Source: Klenkia taihuensis
GTDB taxonomy: Bacteria > Actinomycetota > Actinomycetes > Mycobacteriales > Geodermatophilaceae
Reading direction: 5' to 3'
DNA: 64,000 nucleotides
NCBI RefSeq assembly: GCF_900112525.1
Contig: NZ_FOMD01000001.1
Coordinates: forward strand, 372,001 to 436,000
Shown here: positions 31,188 through 39,177 of the stretch, piece after piece
Numbering within the stretch: the stretch's first letter is position 1
How the letters are laid out: each line of letters starts with the position of its first letter
Notes under the pieces: generated by a model
The model's database searches: none
What the model saw: the letters and a program-made list of their open reading frames with translations, nothing else
What the model was told of the DNA's origin: nothing
Made by a program: the position numbers and the translations under genes

Positions 31188-32378
31188 GTGGCCACCACCA
31201 TCCGGCTGATGACCGAGGACGACCTGGCCGAGTCCTGGACGCTGGGCCGGTGGGCCTTCGGCGGGCCGGCCGAGGCGCCGCCGCAGGCGATGCGGGTGCT
31301 GCCCGAGACGCACCGCTGGGGCGCCTACGACACCGCCACCGGCCGGCTGCTGGGCAAGGTCACCGACCACGAGGAGCACTCCTGGTGGGGCGGCCGGGCG
31401 CTGGCGTCGGCGCACGTCAGCGGCGTGGCGGTCTCCCCGGAGGTGCGCCGCGGCGGGCTCGCCCGGCAGCTGCTCACCGCTGCGCTGGCCGCCGCCCGCG
31501 AGCGCGGGGCCGTGGTCAGCGCGCTGTACCCGACGGTCTCGGCCGCCTACCGCGCGCTGGGCTGGGAGGTCACCGGCGTCCTCGGGTCGGCGGTGCTCGA
31601 CACCGCCGCGCTGCCGTCCGCGCGGGAGCCCGGCGTGCTGCTCCGGGCGGGGACGCCGGCCGACCGCGGTGCCGTCGTGGACCTCTACGAGCAGGTGGTC
31701 CGCGGGTACGACGGCCCGCTGACCCGCCGGGGCGGCCGCTGGGACGCCCCGCCGCCGGAGGAGCAGCCCCTGGGCGCCGGGGTCGACCTGCTCACCCTGG
31801 CCGAGGAGGACGGCGTCGTCACCGGCGCGCTGGGCTACGAGCGGGGCCGCGGCTACGGTCCCGAGGCCGCCCTCGACGTCAGCGACCTGCTGGCCACCAC
31901 CCCGGCGGCGGCCCGCGCGCTGGTCGACGTCCTCTCCGGGTGGCGGACGGTGACCCGCAGCGTCGACGTCCCCCTGCTGGCCGGGGACGCCGTCTCCGCC
32001 GTCCTGCCGCTGGAGCGGGCGACCCGCCGTGGCACCCAGGTCTTCATGCACCGGGTGGTCGACCTGCCCGCCGCGGTGGCGGCCCGGGGCTGGCCGGCGC
32101 ACGTGCGCGGGGTGCTCGACGTCCGGGTGGTCGACGACGTCGCGCCGTGGAACAGCGGCGCGTGGCGGCTGGAGCTCGACGGCGGCGAGGGCCGGGCCAC
32201 CCGCACCGGCGGCGACCCCGACCTGGTGCTCGGCCCCCGCGGGCTGGCCCTGCTGTGGACCGCCGCGGCCGGTGGCCGGGCCGTCGCCGACGCCGGGCTG
32301 GTCACCGGCCCCGGCGACCCGGCCGCGCTGGACCTGCTCGCCTGCGGTCGCCCCCCGCAGCTGCTGGACTACTTCTGA
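31188..32378 (+). CDS. Eis-type GNAT N-acetyltransferase
   Basis: The 396-residue protein is built like Eis: GNAT domain 1 with acetyl-CoA loop VSPEVRRGGLARQLL at about 87-101, a tyrosine in SALYPTVSAAYRALGW, a second GNAT-like domain, and a sterol-carrier-like C-terminal domain ending LLDYF, whose terminal carboxylate is catalytic in Eis. Eis enzymes acetylate aminoglycosides at several amines and also protein lysines. Length matches the 400-residue family norm. GTG 31188. Whether it confers drug tolerance cannot be told from sequence. Confidence 0.88.
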   Translation: MATTIRLMTEDDLAESWTLGRWAFGGPAEAPPQAMRVLPETHRWGAYDTATGRLLGKVTDHEEHSWWGGRALASAHVSGVAVSPEVRRGGLARQLLTAALAAARERGAVVSALYPTVSAAYRALGWEVTGVLGSAVLDTAALPSAREPGVLLRAGTPADRGAVVDLYEQVVRGYDGPLTRRGGRWDAPPPEEQPLGAGVDLLTLAEEDGVVTGALGYERGRGYGPEAALDVSDLLATTPAAARALVDVLSGWRTVTRSVDVPLLAGDAVSAVLPLERATRRGTQVFMHRVVDLPAAVAARGWPAHVRGVLDVRVVDDVAPWNSGAWRLELDGGEGRATRTGGDPDLVLGPRGLALLWTAAAGGRAVADAGLVTGPGDPAALDLLACGRPPQLLDYF

Positions 32379-32437
32379 ACCTGTGACGTCCCGGACCGCC
32401 TGCATGACCGGCGGTGCGCCAGGGAAGTGCACCCTGC

Positions 32438-33274
32438 ATGACCGTCCCGAACATCACCTTGAACAACGGTGTCGAGATCCCGCAGCTGGGGTTCGGCACC
32501 TACCAGATCGAGCCCGAGAACACCCGCGAGGCGGTGCGGACGGCGCTCGAGGTCGGCTACCGCCACATCGACACCGCCGAGATGTACGGCAACGAGAAGG
32601 AGGTCGGCGAGGGCTTCCGCGACTCCGGCCTGGACCGCGCCGACGTCTTCATCACCTCGAAGCTGAACAACGGCTTCCACGCCCACGACGACGCCCTGCG
32701 CGCGATGGACCAGACCCTGGCCGACCTGCAGGTCGAGCAGCTCGACCTCTTCCTCGTGCACTGGCCGCTGCCGGGCATCGACGTCGACTTCGTCGAGACC
32801 TGGAAGGCGATGGAGCAGATCTACCGCGACGGCAAGGCCCGCGCGATCGGCGTCTCCAACTTCCAGACCAACCACCTCAACCGGCTGCGCGACCAGACCG
32901 ACATCACCCCGGCGGTCAACCAGATCGAGGTGCACCCGTACCTCACCCAGGACGAGCTGCGCGCCTTCAACGCCGAGCGCAGCATCGCCACCGAGGCCTG
33001 GTCGCCGATCGCGCAGGGCAAGGTGCTCGACGACGCCGAGATCGTCCGGGTGGCCGAGCGGCACGGGAAGACCCCGGCCCAGGTCACGCTGCGGTGGGCC
33101 ATCCAGCGCGGCGACATCGTGTTCCCGAAGTCGGTCACCCGCAGCCGGGTGGAGGAGAACTTCGCGCTGTTCGACTTCGAGCTCACCGACGAGGACGTCA
33201 CCGCGATCACGAGCCTGAACCGCGACGAGCGCACCGGCCCCGACCCGGACACCTTCAACTACATCCCGGGCTGA
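32438..33274 (+). CDS. Aldo/keto reductase
   Basis: The 278-residue TIM-barrel enzyme has the catalytic tetrad in DTAEMYGNE (Asp, Tyr), TSKLNN (Lys) and LVHWPLPG (His), plus the NADPH-binding FPKSVTRSRVEEN near the end. This is the 2,5-diketo-gluconate-reductase-like group common in Actinobacteria. ATG 32438 is used. CTGCATGACC occurs twice, just upstream and at the start codon, 34 bases apart, which may be a chance repeat or an operator pair. Confidence 0.92.
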   Translation: MTVPNITLNNGVEIPQLGFGTYQIEPENTREAVRTALEVGYRHIDTAEMYGNEKEVGEGFRDSGLDRADVFITSKLNNGFHAHDDALRAMDQTLADLQVEQLDLFLVHWPLPGIDVDFVETWKAMEQIYRDGKARAIGVSNFQTNHLNRLRDQTDITPAVNQIEVHPYLTQDELRAFNAERSIATEAWSPIAQGKVLDDAEIVRVAERHGKTPAQVTLRWAIQRGDIVFPKSVTRSRVEENFALFDFELTDEDVTAITSLNRDERTGPDPDTFNYIPG

Positions 33275-33318
33275 CCCGCCCGCCCCTGGTCCAGGGTTGA
33301 TCAGGGGAGTTGATCGAC

Positions 33319-33358
33319 GTCCGTCCTCCTGCACGAGATCCGGTGCAGGAGGACGGAC
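33319..33358. terminator. Strong bidirectional hairpin between convergent genes
   Basis: A perfect 16-bp inverted repeat: arms 33319-33334 (GTCCGTCCTCCTGCAC) and 33343-33358, with an 8-base loop. It lies midway between the aldo/keto reductase stop and the DUF3097 stop. A partial third copy of the arm (CCGTGCAGGGGGAC) follows. It may serve as a terminator for both strands or be a copy of a dispersed palindromic repeat. Confidence 0.6.
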
Positions 33359-33376
33359 TCCCGTGCAGGGGGACGC

Positions 33377-34186
33377 TCAGTCGGCCGTCACGAAGTCGAT
33401 GAGCTCCTCGACGCGGCCGATCAGCTCGGGCTCCAGGTCGGTCCAGGTGCGCACCCGGGCCAGGATCCGCTGCGCCCAGACGTAGCCGGTGTCGTCCTCC
33501 CAGCCGAGCCGCCGGCACACGCCGGTCTTCCAGTCCTCGCCGCGCGGCACGGTCGGCCACGCCCGGATCCCCACGACGGAGGGTTTCACCGCCTGCCAGA
33601 TGTCGATGTAGGGGTGCCCGACCACGAGTGCGTGCGCGCCGGTGACCTGCGCGGCGATCCGCGACTCCTTCGACCCGCCCACCAGGTGGTCGACCAGCAC
33701 GCCGAGGCGCCGGCCCGACGCCGGCCGGAACTCGCGCACGATCCCGGGCAGGTCGTCCACGCCGTGCAGCGGCTCGACGACGACCCCCTCGATGCGCAGG
33801 TCGTGGCCCCAGACCTTCTCCACCAGCTCGGCGTCGTGCTTGCCCTCGACGTAGACCCGGCCCTCCCGTGCCACCCGGGCCCGGGCACCCGCGACGTAGG
33901 TCGACCCCGAGGCGCTGCGGGTGGGGGCGACGGGCGCGGCGGCGCGCGGCCGGACCAGGGTCACCGGCCGGCCCTCGACCCAGAACCCCGGCCCGAGCGG
34001 GTAGCCCTTCACCCGGCCGAAGCGGTCCTCGAGGTGGACCACGTCCTTCTCGCAGCGCACCACGGCACCGACGAAGCCCGAGCTCGGGTCCTCGACGACG
34101 AGGTCCTTCTCGGCCTCGACCTGCACGGGTGGCTTCTTCACCGTGCGCGGGTGCACCAGGTTGTCGTACTGCGAGCGGGGAGGCAC
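33377..34186 (-). CDS. DUF3097 family protein
   Basis: The 269-residue protein matches the actinobacterial DUF3097 family: VPPRSQYDNLVHP at the start, FVGAVVRCEKDVVHLEDRFGRVKGYPLGPGFWVEG, a Toprim-like core (VYVEGKHDAELVEKVWG, VLVDHLVGGSKESRIA, VGHPYIDIWQAVKP) and the end CRRLGWEDDTGYVW. VEGKHDAEL resembles the catalytic Glu segment of Toprim domains, so a nucleic-acid role is possible, but no activity has been assigned. GTG 34186 gives the expected length. Confidence 0.85.
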   Translation of the reverse strand: MPPRSQYDNLVHPRTVKKPPVQVEAEKDLVVEDPSSGFVGAVVRCEKDVVHLEDRFGRVKGYPLGPGFWVEGRPVTLVRPRAAAPVAPTRSASGSTYVAGARARVAREGRVYVEGKHDAELVEKVWGHDLRIEGVVVEPLHGVDDLPGIVREFRPASGRRLGVLVDHLVGGSKESRIAAQVTGAHALVVGHPYIDIWQAVKPSVVGIRAWPTVPRGEDWKTGVCRRLGWEDDTGYVWAQRILARVRTWTDLEPELIGRVEELIDFVTAD

Positions 34187-34329
34187 CGACCGAGTCTGCG
34201 CAGCGGGCCGCGCCGGTCGGCGGAACGACACGCGGTGCGCGTAGCGTCCGTGGTCCAGCCGCAGGCGCACGCCACCTCGGACCACGCTCCGTGATCGACC
34301 ACCGGCGAACCGGTGGCGAGGAGTCCCCC

Positions 34330-34455
34330 ATGTCCGGCAAGAACAAGGGCGGCCGCGAGGCCAAGAAGCCCAAGGCCGCCAAGGTCAAGAACAACGCCTC
34401 GCAGCCCAGCCTCAAGGGCGGGGCCGTCGACGCCATCGCGCAGAAGGCCCGCTAG
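34330..34455 (+). CDS. Small basic lysine-rich protein
   Basis: A 41-residue protein, MSGKNKGGREAKKPKAAKVK at the start, with about a quarter Lys/Arg. GAGGAG lies 6-8 bases before ATG 34330. Similar short basic proteins (KNKGGRE-KKPK) are scattered in actinobacterial genomes. It could bind nucleic acid; no evidence beyond charge. Its end overlaps the next gene on the other strand by 4 bases. Confidence 0.7.
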   Translation: MSGKNKGGREAKKPKAAKVKNNASQPSLKGGAVDAIAQKAR

Positions 34456-35195
34456 CGGGGCCGGAGGCGGCCGGCGTGCAGGTCGGCCACGCAGGCCGCC
34501 CACGGGCTGGCCGGGTCGCGGGGACGGCGGGTGTGCCCGCGCAGCCCGGCCCGCGGCACCGGCCGGCCCCGGCGCCCCGGCGACCCCCGCCACCAGTCGG
34601 CCAGCAGCTGCGCCTGCTGCTCCAGCCCATAGCCGGCCAGCGGCCGCACCGGGCCGTCGTAGGCGTAGGCGTCCCGGCCGAGCGTGTGCGCGACCTGGGT
34701 GAGCGCGGCCCGGGTGGTGAACGCCCGCACGCCCAGCGCCTGCACCTGGCAGACGTGCACCAGCTCGTGCAGGAACGTGTGCGGGTCGGTGCCGGCCGGG
34801 TCGGCGAACAGGTCGGGCCCCAGGTTGACGGTGACCGCGCCGTCCCACCGTGGCACGACGAAGGGCCGGTCCCCGGCGCCGACGGTGTCGGTGACGACCA
34901 CCCGCCCGCGGGGCGGCAGTGCGTCGCCGAGCAGCTCGGCGCGCGCCCAGGCCTCCTCGTCGGCGGTCAGCACCCGCTCCCGGGCGCCGGCCGACGCCAG
35001 TGCCGACGCGGCCACCGCGAGCAGGGAGTTCTCCGGGCCCGCGCCCCACAGCAGCCCGCCGGCCACCCGCGCGCCGGGGGTCGGGGACCCGGTGGTCAGC
35101 ACCGAGCCGACCAGCAGACCGGCCCCGGCGACGAGCCCGGCCGGGTGCAGGGCGGTACCCCCGACCCAGGCGAGGACGGCGGGCAGGCGGCTCAC
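34452..35195 (-). CDS. Putative metallopeptidase-like protein with HELVH motif
   Basis: A 247-residue protein with one or two N-terminal hydrophobic segments (LAWVGGTALHPAGLVAGAGLLVGSVL) and at about residue 145 the zinc-peptidase motif FLHELVHVCQVQALG. A second conserved-looking segment GYGLEQQAQLLADWWRG may provide the third ligand Glu. The pattern resembles DUF4157-type proteins, whose HExxH domain is found in toxins and housekeeping proteins alike. Substrate and location are unknown; the N-terminus suggests membrane anchoring. GTG 35195. Confidence 0.65.
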   Translation of the reverse strand: MSRLPAVLAWVGGTALHPAGLVAGAGLLVGSVLTTGSPTPGARVAGGLLWGAGPENSLLAVAASALASAGARERVLTADEEAWARAELLGDALPPRGRVVVTDTVGAGDRPFVVPRWDGAVTVNLGPDLFADPAGTDPHTFLHELVHVCQVQALGVRAFTTRAALTQVAHTLGRDAYAYDGPVRPLAGYGLEQQAQLLADWWRGSPGRRGRPVPRAGLRGHTRRPRDPASPWAACVADLHAGRLRPR

Positions 35196-35315
35196 CGGCG
35201 CAGCCTCGCACGACACGCCGGACCAGGTTTCGCTCGGAGCGGTTCCGAGAAAGCCCTCCCGGTCGGCAAGCAAGGTCCGGCTCCGAGCACCTCCCCCAGA
35301 TCGAGGAGCAACCCC

Positions 35316-36161
35316 GTGATCAGCACCGAGAACATCGACCGCGTCATCGGCAGCGACGTCTACGACGCGGACGGCGACAAGATCGGCTCCGCCACCGAGG
35401 TCTACCTGGACGACCAGTCCGGCAACCCCGAGTGGGTCACCGTGAGCACCGGCCTCTTCGGCACCCGCTCCAGCTTCGTCCCCCTGCGCGACGCCGACCT
35501 CACCGGCGACGGCGTGCGCGTCCCGGTCAGCAAGGCCGCGGTCAAGGACGCCCCCAAGGTGGATGCCGACCAGCACCTGTCCCCGGAGGAGGAGCAGGAG
35601 CTCTACCGCTACTACGGCATGACGGGCCAGGCCGGCCACGGCGACGGCCTGGACGACCGCGGCACCCGGATGGCCGGCGAGGCCCGCCTGGGTGACGACC
35701 TCGACGACCGCGGCCAGCACGCACCCCGCCGCACCGAGGACGGGGTGCAGGGCCGGGACACCTCCGGCCCCACCACCGACGACGCGATGACCCGCTCCGA
35801 GGAGCGCCTGCAGGTGGGCACCGAGGCCACCGAGGTCGGCCGCGCCCGGCTGCGCAAGCACGTGGTCACCGAGAACGTGACGACGACGGTGCCGGTCTCC
35901 CGCGAGGAGGTGCGCATCGAGCGCGAGCCGATCACCGAGGCCAACCGCGGCGCAGCCCTCGACGGCCCGGAGCTGTCCGAGGAGGAGCACGAGGTCACGC
36001 TGCACGCCGAGCAGCCGGTGGTGCAGAAGGAGACCGTGCCGGTCGAGCGGGTACGGCTGGGCACCGAGACGGTCACCGACCAGGCCCAGGTGAGCGAGCA
36101 GGTCGCGCACGAGGAGATCGAGCAGGTCGAGGACGGCGGGACCCGCGGCACCACCCGGTGA
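35316..36161 (+). CDS. PRC-barrel and DUF2382 (YsnF/AvaK) stress protein
   Basis: The 281-residue soluble protein has a PRC-barrel at about 5-75 (VIGSDVYDADGDKIGSATEVYLDDQSG) and a DUF2382 domain at about 160-265 (RSEERLQVGTEATEVGRARLRKHVV, VPVSREEVRIEREPI). The middle is a low-complexity Gly/Asp linker with the repeat DDRGTRMAGEARLGDDLDDRG. Such proteins are common in Actinobacteria and Deinococcus and are linked to envelope or desiccation stress; molecular role unknown. GTG 35316 follows GAGGAG. Confidence 0.87.
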   Translation: MISTENIDRVIGSDVYDADGDKIGSATEVYLDDQSGNPEWVTVSTGLFGTRSSFVPLRDADLTGDGVRVPVSKAAVKDAPKVDADQHLSPEEEQELYRYYGMTGQAGHGDGLDDRGTRMAGEARLGDDLDDRGQHAPRRTEDGVQGRDTSGPTTDDAMTRSEERLQVGTEATEVGRARLRKHVVTENVTTTVPVSREEVRIEREPITEANRGAALDGPELSEEEHEVTLHAEQPVVQKETVPVERVRLGTETVTDQAQVSEQVAHEEIEQVEDGGTRGTTR

Positions 36162-36165
36162 GGCC

Positions 36166-36204
36166 CCGGGCCGCCCGCCCCGCGCACCGGCGCGGGCGGC
36201 CCGG
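36166..36204. terminator. GC-rich hairpin after the DUF2382 gene
   Basis: Arms CCGGGCCGCCCGC (36166-36178) and GCGGGCGGCCCGG (36192-36204) form a perfect 13-bp stem 5 bases after the stop codon. No U-run. It probably ends the DUF2382 transcript before the small gene at 36265. Confidence 0.6.
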
Positions 36205-36264
36205 CCGGTTGGCCCGGGCCCGCCCCGGGCACCCCGGGAGCCCGACCCACCCGAGGAGGACCCC

Positions 36265-36450
36265 GTGACCCACGCCCAGGACCCCCGCACGCCCGACGCC
36301 ACCGACGACCTGCTGACCGGCCGCGACCGCGACGCCGCCGGGCGCGAGCACGACGTCGTCACCGAGGCCACGGCCGAGGCCGCTGCCGGGACCACCGGCC
36401 GCGCGGTCACCGAGGAGGACCGGGCCACCGGCGTGGTGACCGACCGCTGA
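36265..36450 (+). CDS. Small acidic hypothetical protein
   Basis: A 61-residue polar protein, rich in Asp, Thr and Ala (DDLLTGRDRDAAGREHDVVTE), with no hydrophobic core and probably disordered. CGAGGAGGA just before GTG 36265 is a strong ribosome site. Composition resembles the linker of the upstream DUF2382 protein, so the two may be related stress proteins. No family recognised. Confidence 0.6.
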   Translation: MTHAQDPRTPDATDDLLTGRDRDAAGREHDVVTEATAEAAAGTTGRAVTEEDRATGVVTDR

Positions 36451-36459
36451 GGTCGTCCA

Positions 36460-36490
36460 CCAGGGGGTGGCACTGAGTGCCACCCCCTGG
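36460..36490. promoter_or_regulatory. Perfect 31-base palindrome upstream of mftD
   Basis: Arms CCAGGGGGTGGCACT (36460-36474) and AGTGCCACCCCCTGG (36476-36490) match over all 15 positions around a single G. As DNA it is an operator-like dyad covering the likely -35 region for mftD; as RNA it is also a strong hairpin 9 bases after the preceding stop, so it could end that transcript. Confidence 0.6.
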
Positions 36491-36492
36491 CA

Positions 36493-36509
36493 TGCTGTGG
36501 TCCACAGCA
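36493..36509. promoter_or_regulatory. Second palindrome upstream of mftD
   Basis: TGCTGTGG-T-CCACAGCA is a perfect 8-1-8 dyad two bases after the 31-base palindrome. It overlaps a CATGCT -10-like box (36491-36496) and lies 23 bases before the ATG at 36533. A repressor bound here would block mftD transcription. Confidence 0.55.
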
Positions 36510-36532
36510 CAGCCGGCGTCGAGGAGGACCCC

Positions 36533-37729
36533 ATGGCCAACCCCTGGTTCGAGACCGTCGCGGAGGCGCAGCGGCGGGCCAAGCGGCGGCTGCCCGCCTC
36601 CGTCTACGGAGCGCTGATCGCCGGCTCGGAGCGCGGTCTGACCGTGGAGGACAACACCGCCGCCTACGGCGAGCTCGGCTTCGCCCCGCACGTGGCGGGC
36701 CTGCAGGGCGAGCGCGACCTGTCCACCACGGTGATGGGTCAGCCGCTGTCGATGCCGGTGATGATCTCCCCGACCGGCGTGCAGGCGGTGCACCCCGACG
36801 GCGAGGTGGCCGTGGCCCGCGCCGCGGCCGCCCGCGGCATCACCATGGGGCTGTCGTCGTTCGCGTCCAAGCCGGTGGAGGAGGTCGCGGCGGCCAGCCC
36901 GCAGACGTTCTTCCAGATGTACTGGGTGGGGTCCCGCGACGTGCTGGTGCAGCGGATGGAGCGCGCCCGCGCCGCCGGCTGCGTCGGGCTGATCATGACC
37001 CTGGACTGGTCGTTCTCCAACGGCCGCGACTGGGGCTCCCCGGCCATCCCGGAGAAGATCGACCTGAAGACCGCCGTGAAGTTCGCCCCCGAGGTGGCGC
37101 TGAAGCCGCAGTGGCTGTGGACCTTCGCCAAGACCGGGAAGATCCCCGACCTCAAGACCCCCAACCTGGCCCCGCCCGGCGGCGGCGAGGCGCCCACCTT
37201 CTTCGGCGCCTACGGCGAGTGGATGGGCACCCCGCTGCCGACCTGGGACGACGTCGCCTGGCTGCGCGAGCAGTGGGGCGGGCCGTTCATGCTCAAGGGC
37301 GTCATGCGGGTCGACGACGCCAAGCGCGCCGTCGACGCCGGCGTCACCGCCATCTCCGTGTCCAACCACGGCGGCAACAACCTCGACGGCACCCCCGCCC
37401 CCATTCGGGCGCTCCCGGCGATCGCCAAGGCCGTGGGCGACGAGGTGGAGATCGTCACCGACGGCGGCATCCGCCGCGGTTCCGACGTCGTCAAGGCCCT
37501 CGCCCTGGGCGCCAAGGCCGCGATGATCGGCCGCGCCTACCTGTGGGGCCTGGCCGCCAACGGGCAGGCCGGGGTGGAGAACGTGCTGGAAATCCTCCGC
37601 AGCGGCATCGACTCCGCCGTCCTGGGCCTGGGGCACCGCGACGTCAAGGACCTGCGCCCCGAGGACGTCGTCGTCCCCGCCGGGTGGCCCCGCGTGCTCG
37701 GCACCCCCGACCAGCAGCACGTGGTCTAG
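36533..37729 (+). CDS. mftD: MftD-like FMN-dependent alpha-hydroxy-acid oxidase family protein
   Basis: The 398-residue enzyme matches pre-mycofactocin synthase MftD: WFETVAEAQRRAKRRLP at the start, SPTGVQAVHPDGEVAVARAAAARG, DWSFSNGRDWGSP, the active-site SNHGGNNLDG (Asn where lactate oxidases have Arg-Gln) and DGGIRRGSDVVKALALGA. MftD oxidises the trimmed mycofactocin precursor to the redox-active form. GAGGAGGA precedes ATG 36533. No mftA, B, C, E or F is within the window, so this copy is isolated; it may work with a distant cluster or have another substrate. It shares 4 bases with the convergent gene. Confidence 0.85.
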   Translation: MANPWFETVAEAQRRAKRRLPASVYGALIAGSERGLTVEDNTAAYGELGFAPHVAGLQGERDLSTTVMGQPLSMPVMISPTGVQAVHPDGEVAVARAAAARGITMGLSSFASKPVEEVAAASPQTFFQMYWVGSRDVLVQRMERARAAGCVGLIMTLDWSFSNGRDWGSPAIPEKIDLKTAVKFAPEVALKPQWLWTFAKTGKIPDLKTPNLAPPGGGEAPTFFGAYGEWMGTPLPTWDDVAWLREQWGGPFMLKGVMRVDDAKRAVDAGVTAISVSNHGGNNLDGTPAPIRALPAIAKAVGDEVEIVTDGGIRRGSDVVKALALGAKAAMIGRAYLWGLAANGQAGVENVLEILRSGIDSAVLGLGHRDVKDLRPEDVVVPAGWPRVLGTPDQQHVV

Positions 37730-38265
37730 GAGCCCAGCAGGTCGACCCGCCAGTCGGCCTCGGGGTGCCGGCCGCCGCGCCACCACGGGCGGACCAGCTC
37801 CAGCCGGACGAGCACCCCTCCCCGGTCGGCCCACAGCAGCGCCAGGTGGTTGCCGACCGGGGGCGCACCGTCCAGCGCCAGCTGCGTGGTCGGCGCCTGC
37901 GCGTAGAACGCGCGCAGGGCCGACGTGTCGGCCGGCGGCAGCTCGCCGTCCTCGGAGTACCAGACCCGGACGACGTCGGTCTCGGTGGTGATGATCAGCC
38001 CGCTCATCGGCAGGCCCAGGTTCTCCCCGGCGTTGTCGCCGACGTCGAAGGTCAGCTGCTCACCGATCGACGCCGACCAGGGCAGCAGCTGCTCCATGGC
38101 GTGCCGGCGGACCAGCTGCCGGTCCAGGTGCGGGTCGGCGGCGCGCTGCCAGCCGTGCTGCCGGTGGATCTGCTGGCTGACCGCCACCCCGGCGACCAGG
38201 GCCTCGTGCACTGCCCGCAGCAGGGGCCGCAGCCGGGCCGTCGTCGCCTCCCGGGTCCCCTCCAC
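37726..38265 (-). CDS. Hypothetical soluble protein
   Basis: A 179-residue protein with N-terminal helices (RLRPLLRAVHEALVAGVAVSQQI) and a C-terminal part rich in strands (NHLALLWADRGGVLVRLELVRPWW). No signal peptide or membrane helix. GTG 38265; the gene is convergent with mftD, overlapping by 4 bases. I recognise no family or function. Confidence 0.6.
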   Translation of the reverse strand: MEGTREATTARLRPLLRAVHEALVAGVAVSQQIHRQHGWQRAADPHLDRQLVRRHAMEQLLPWSASIGEQLTFDVGDNAGENLGLPMSGLIITTETDVVRVWYSEDGELPPADTSALRAFYAQAPTTQLALDGAPPVGNHLALLWADRGGVLVRLELVRPWWRGGRHPEADWRVDLLGS

Positions 38266-38292
38266 GGGGCGATCATGCCTGGCGGGCGCCGC

Positions 38293-39177
38293 TCAGCCCG
38301 GCAGCAGCACCGTGCGCAGCTCGTGCGCGCCGTCGGGGCGGGTGATCTCGTAGAACCAGCGGACGTCGCCGCCGGGCAGCGGCACCGCGTCGGCGTACCG
38401 CAGGCCGCCGTCGGGCCCCTGCAGGTGCGGGCCGCCGGGCAGCGCCGTCCACCCGTCCCCGTCGCGGACGGCGACCCCGGTGCGCTCCTCCCAGTTCTCC
38501 GCCGCGCTGGCCCGCCCGTCGTAGAGGGCGAAGCCGTCGAGCACGGCGGTGAACCGGACGCCGCGGGCGTCCCACCCGCCCGGCGTCCCGGTCAGCGAGG
38601 TGCCCGCCCACGTCCAGGCGACGCCGTCGGCGCTGACCGCGTGCTCGGTGGTCATCCGGTCGGTGGCGTCGGGGTCGTCGAGCGGGTGCACCGAGGCCCA
38701 CAGGTGCCAGCGCGCCCCGTCGTGCCGGATGACCGGGTCCTTGACCGCCGACCCCGGCACCGGGCCCGAGGCGAGCACGGTGCGCGCGGGGGCGCCGGCG
38801 AGCTCCTCGGGGCGGGCGGCCTCCAGCAGGTCGACCCGCCAGTGCGTGGTGCCCGGTGTCGCGCAGCTGACGTAGAGCCGCCACCGGCCCTCGGGGGTGC
38901 GCACCAGCGCCGGGCGCTCGAGGGAGTCGCAGGCGAAGGACTCCCGCCGCACCGTCGCCACCGGGGTGAAGTGCACGCCGTCGGCGGAGCGGCCCACCAC
39001 GTTGGCGAACCCGCGGCCCTCGCCGACGGGGCGGCGCAGCCGCCAGGCCAGCCACCAGGTGCCGTCGACGAACTGCGCGCTCGGCCCGCCGGCCCACGAG
39101 CCGGGCCGGGGGTCCTCGGGGGCCGCGACCAGCTCGGCGTCGGCGAGGAACCGGTCGACGTCCAGGGGCAGCGTCAC
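38293..39177 (-). CDS. Beta-propeller glycosidase-like protein, coupled to a sulfotransferase
   Basis: The 294-residue protein has the repeated blade pattern of GH43/GH32-like five-bladed propellers: GPSAQFVDGTWWLAWRL, ERPALVRTPEGRWRLYVSCA, VKDPVIRHDGARWHLWASVHP. Acidic residues at blade starts (ERP, KDP) resemble catalytic positions of GH43-type enzymes, but the set cannot be confirmed. No signal peptide, so probably cytoplasmic. GTG 39177 overlaps the sulfotransferase stop (GTGA), so the two are translated together, which suggests a shared sugar or sulfated-glycan pathway. Confidence 0.7.
   Translation of the reverse strand: MTLPLDVDRFLADAELVAAPEDPRPGSWAGGPSAQFVDGTWWLAWRLRRPVGEGRGFANVVGRSADGVHFTPVATVRRESFACDSLERPALVRTPEGRWRLYVSCATPGTTHWRVDLLEAARPEELAGAPARTVLASGPVPGSAVKDPVIRHDGARWHLWASVHPLDDPDATDRMTTEHAVSADGVAWTWAGTSLTGTPGGWDARGVRFTAVLDGFALYDGRASAAENWEERTGVAVRDGDGWTALPGGPHLQGPDGGLRYADAVPLPGGDVRWFYEITRPDGAHELRTVLLPG

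Noticed and set aside
36460-36490. CIRCE/HrcA operator
   Set aside because: The dyad contains GCACT and AGTGC but with a 1-base centre instead of the 9-base spacer, and no heat-shock gene is adjacent.
36533-37729. Plain lactate 2-monooxygenase
   Set aside because: The active-site SNHGGNNLDG and the N-terminal WFETVAEAQRRAKRRLP pattern match MftD rather than lactate-oxidising members.
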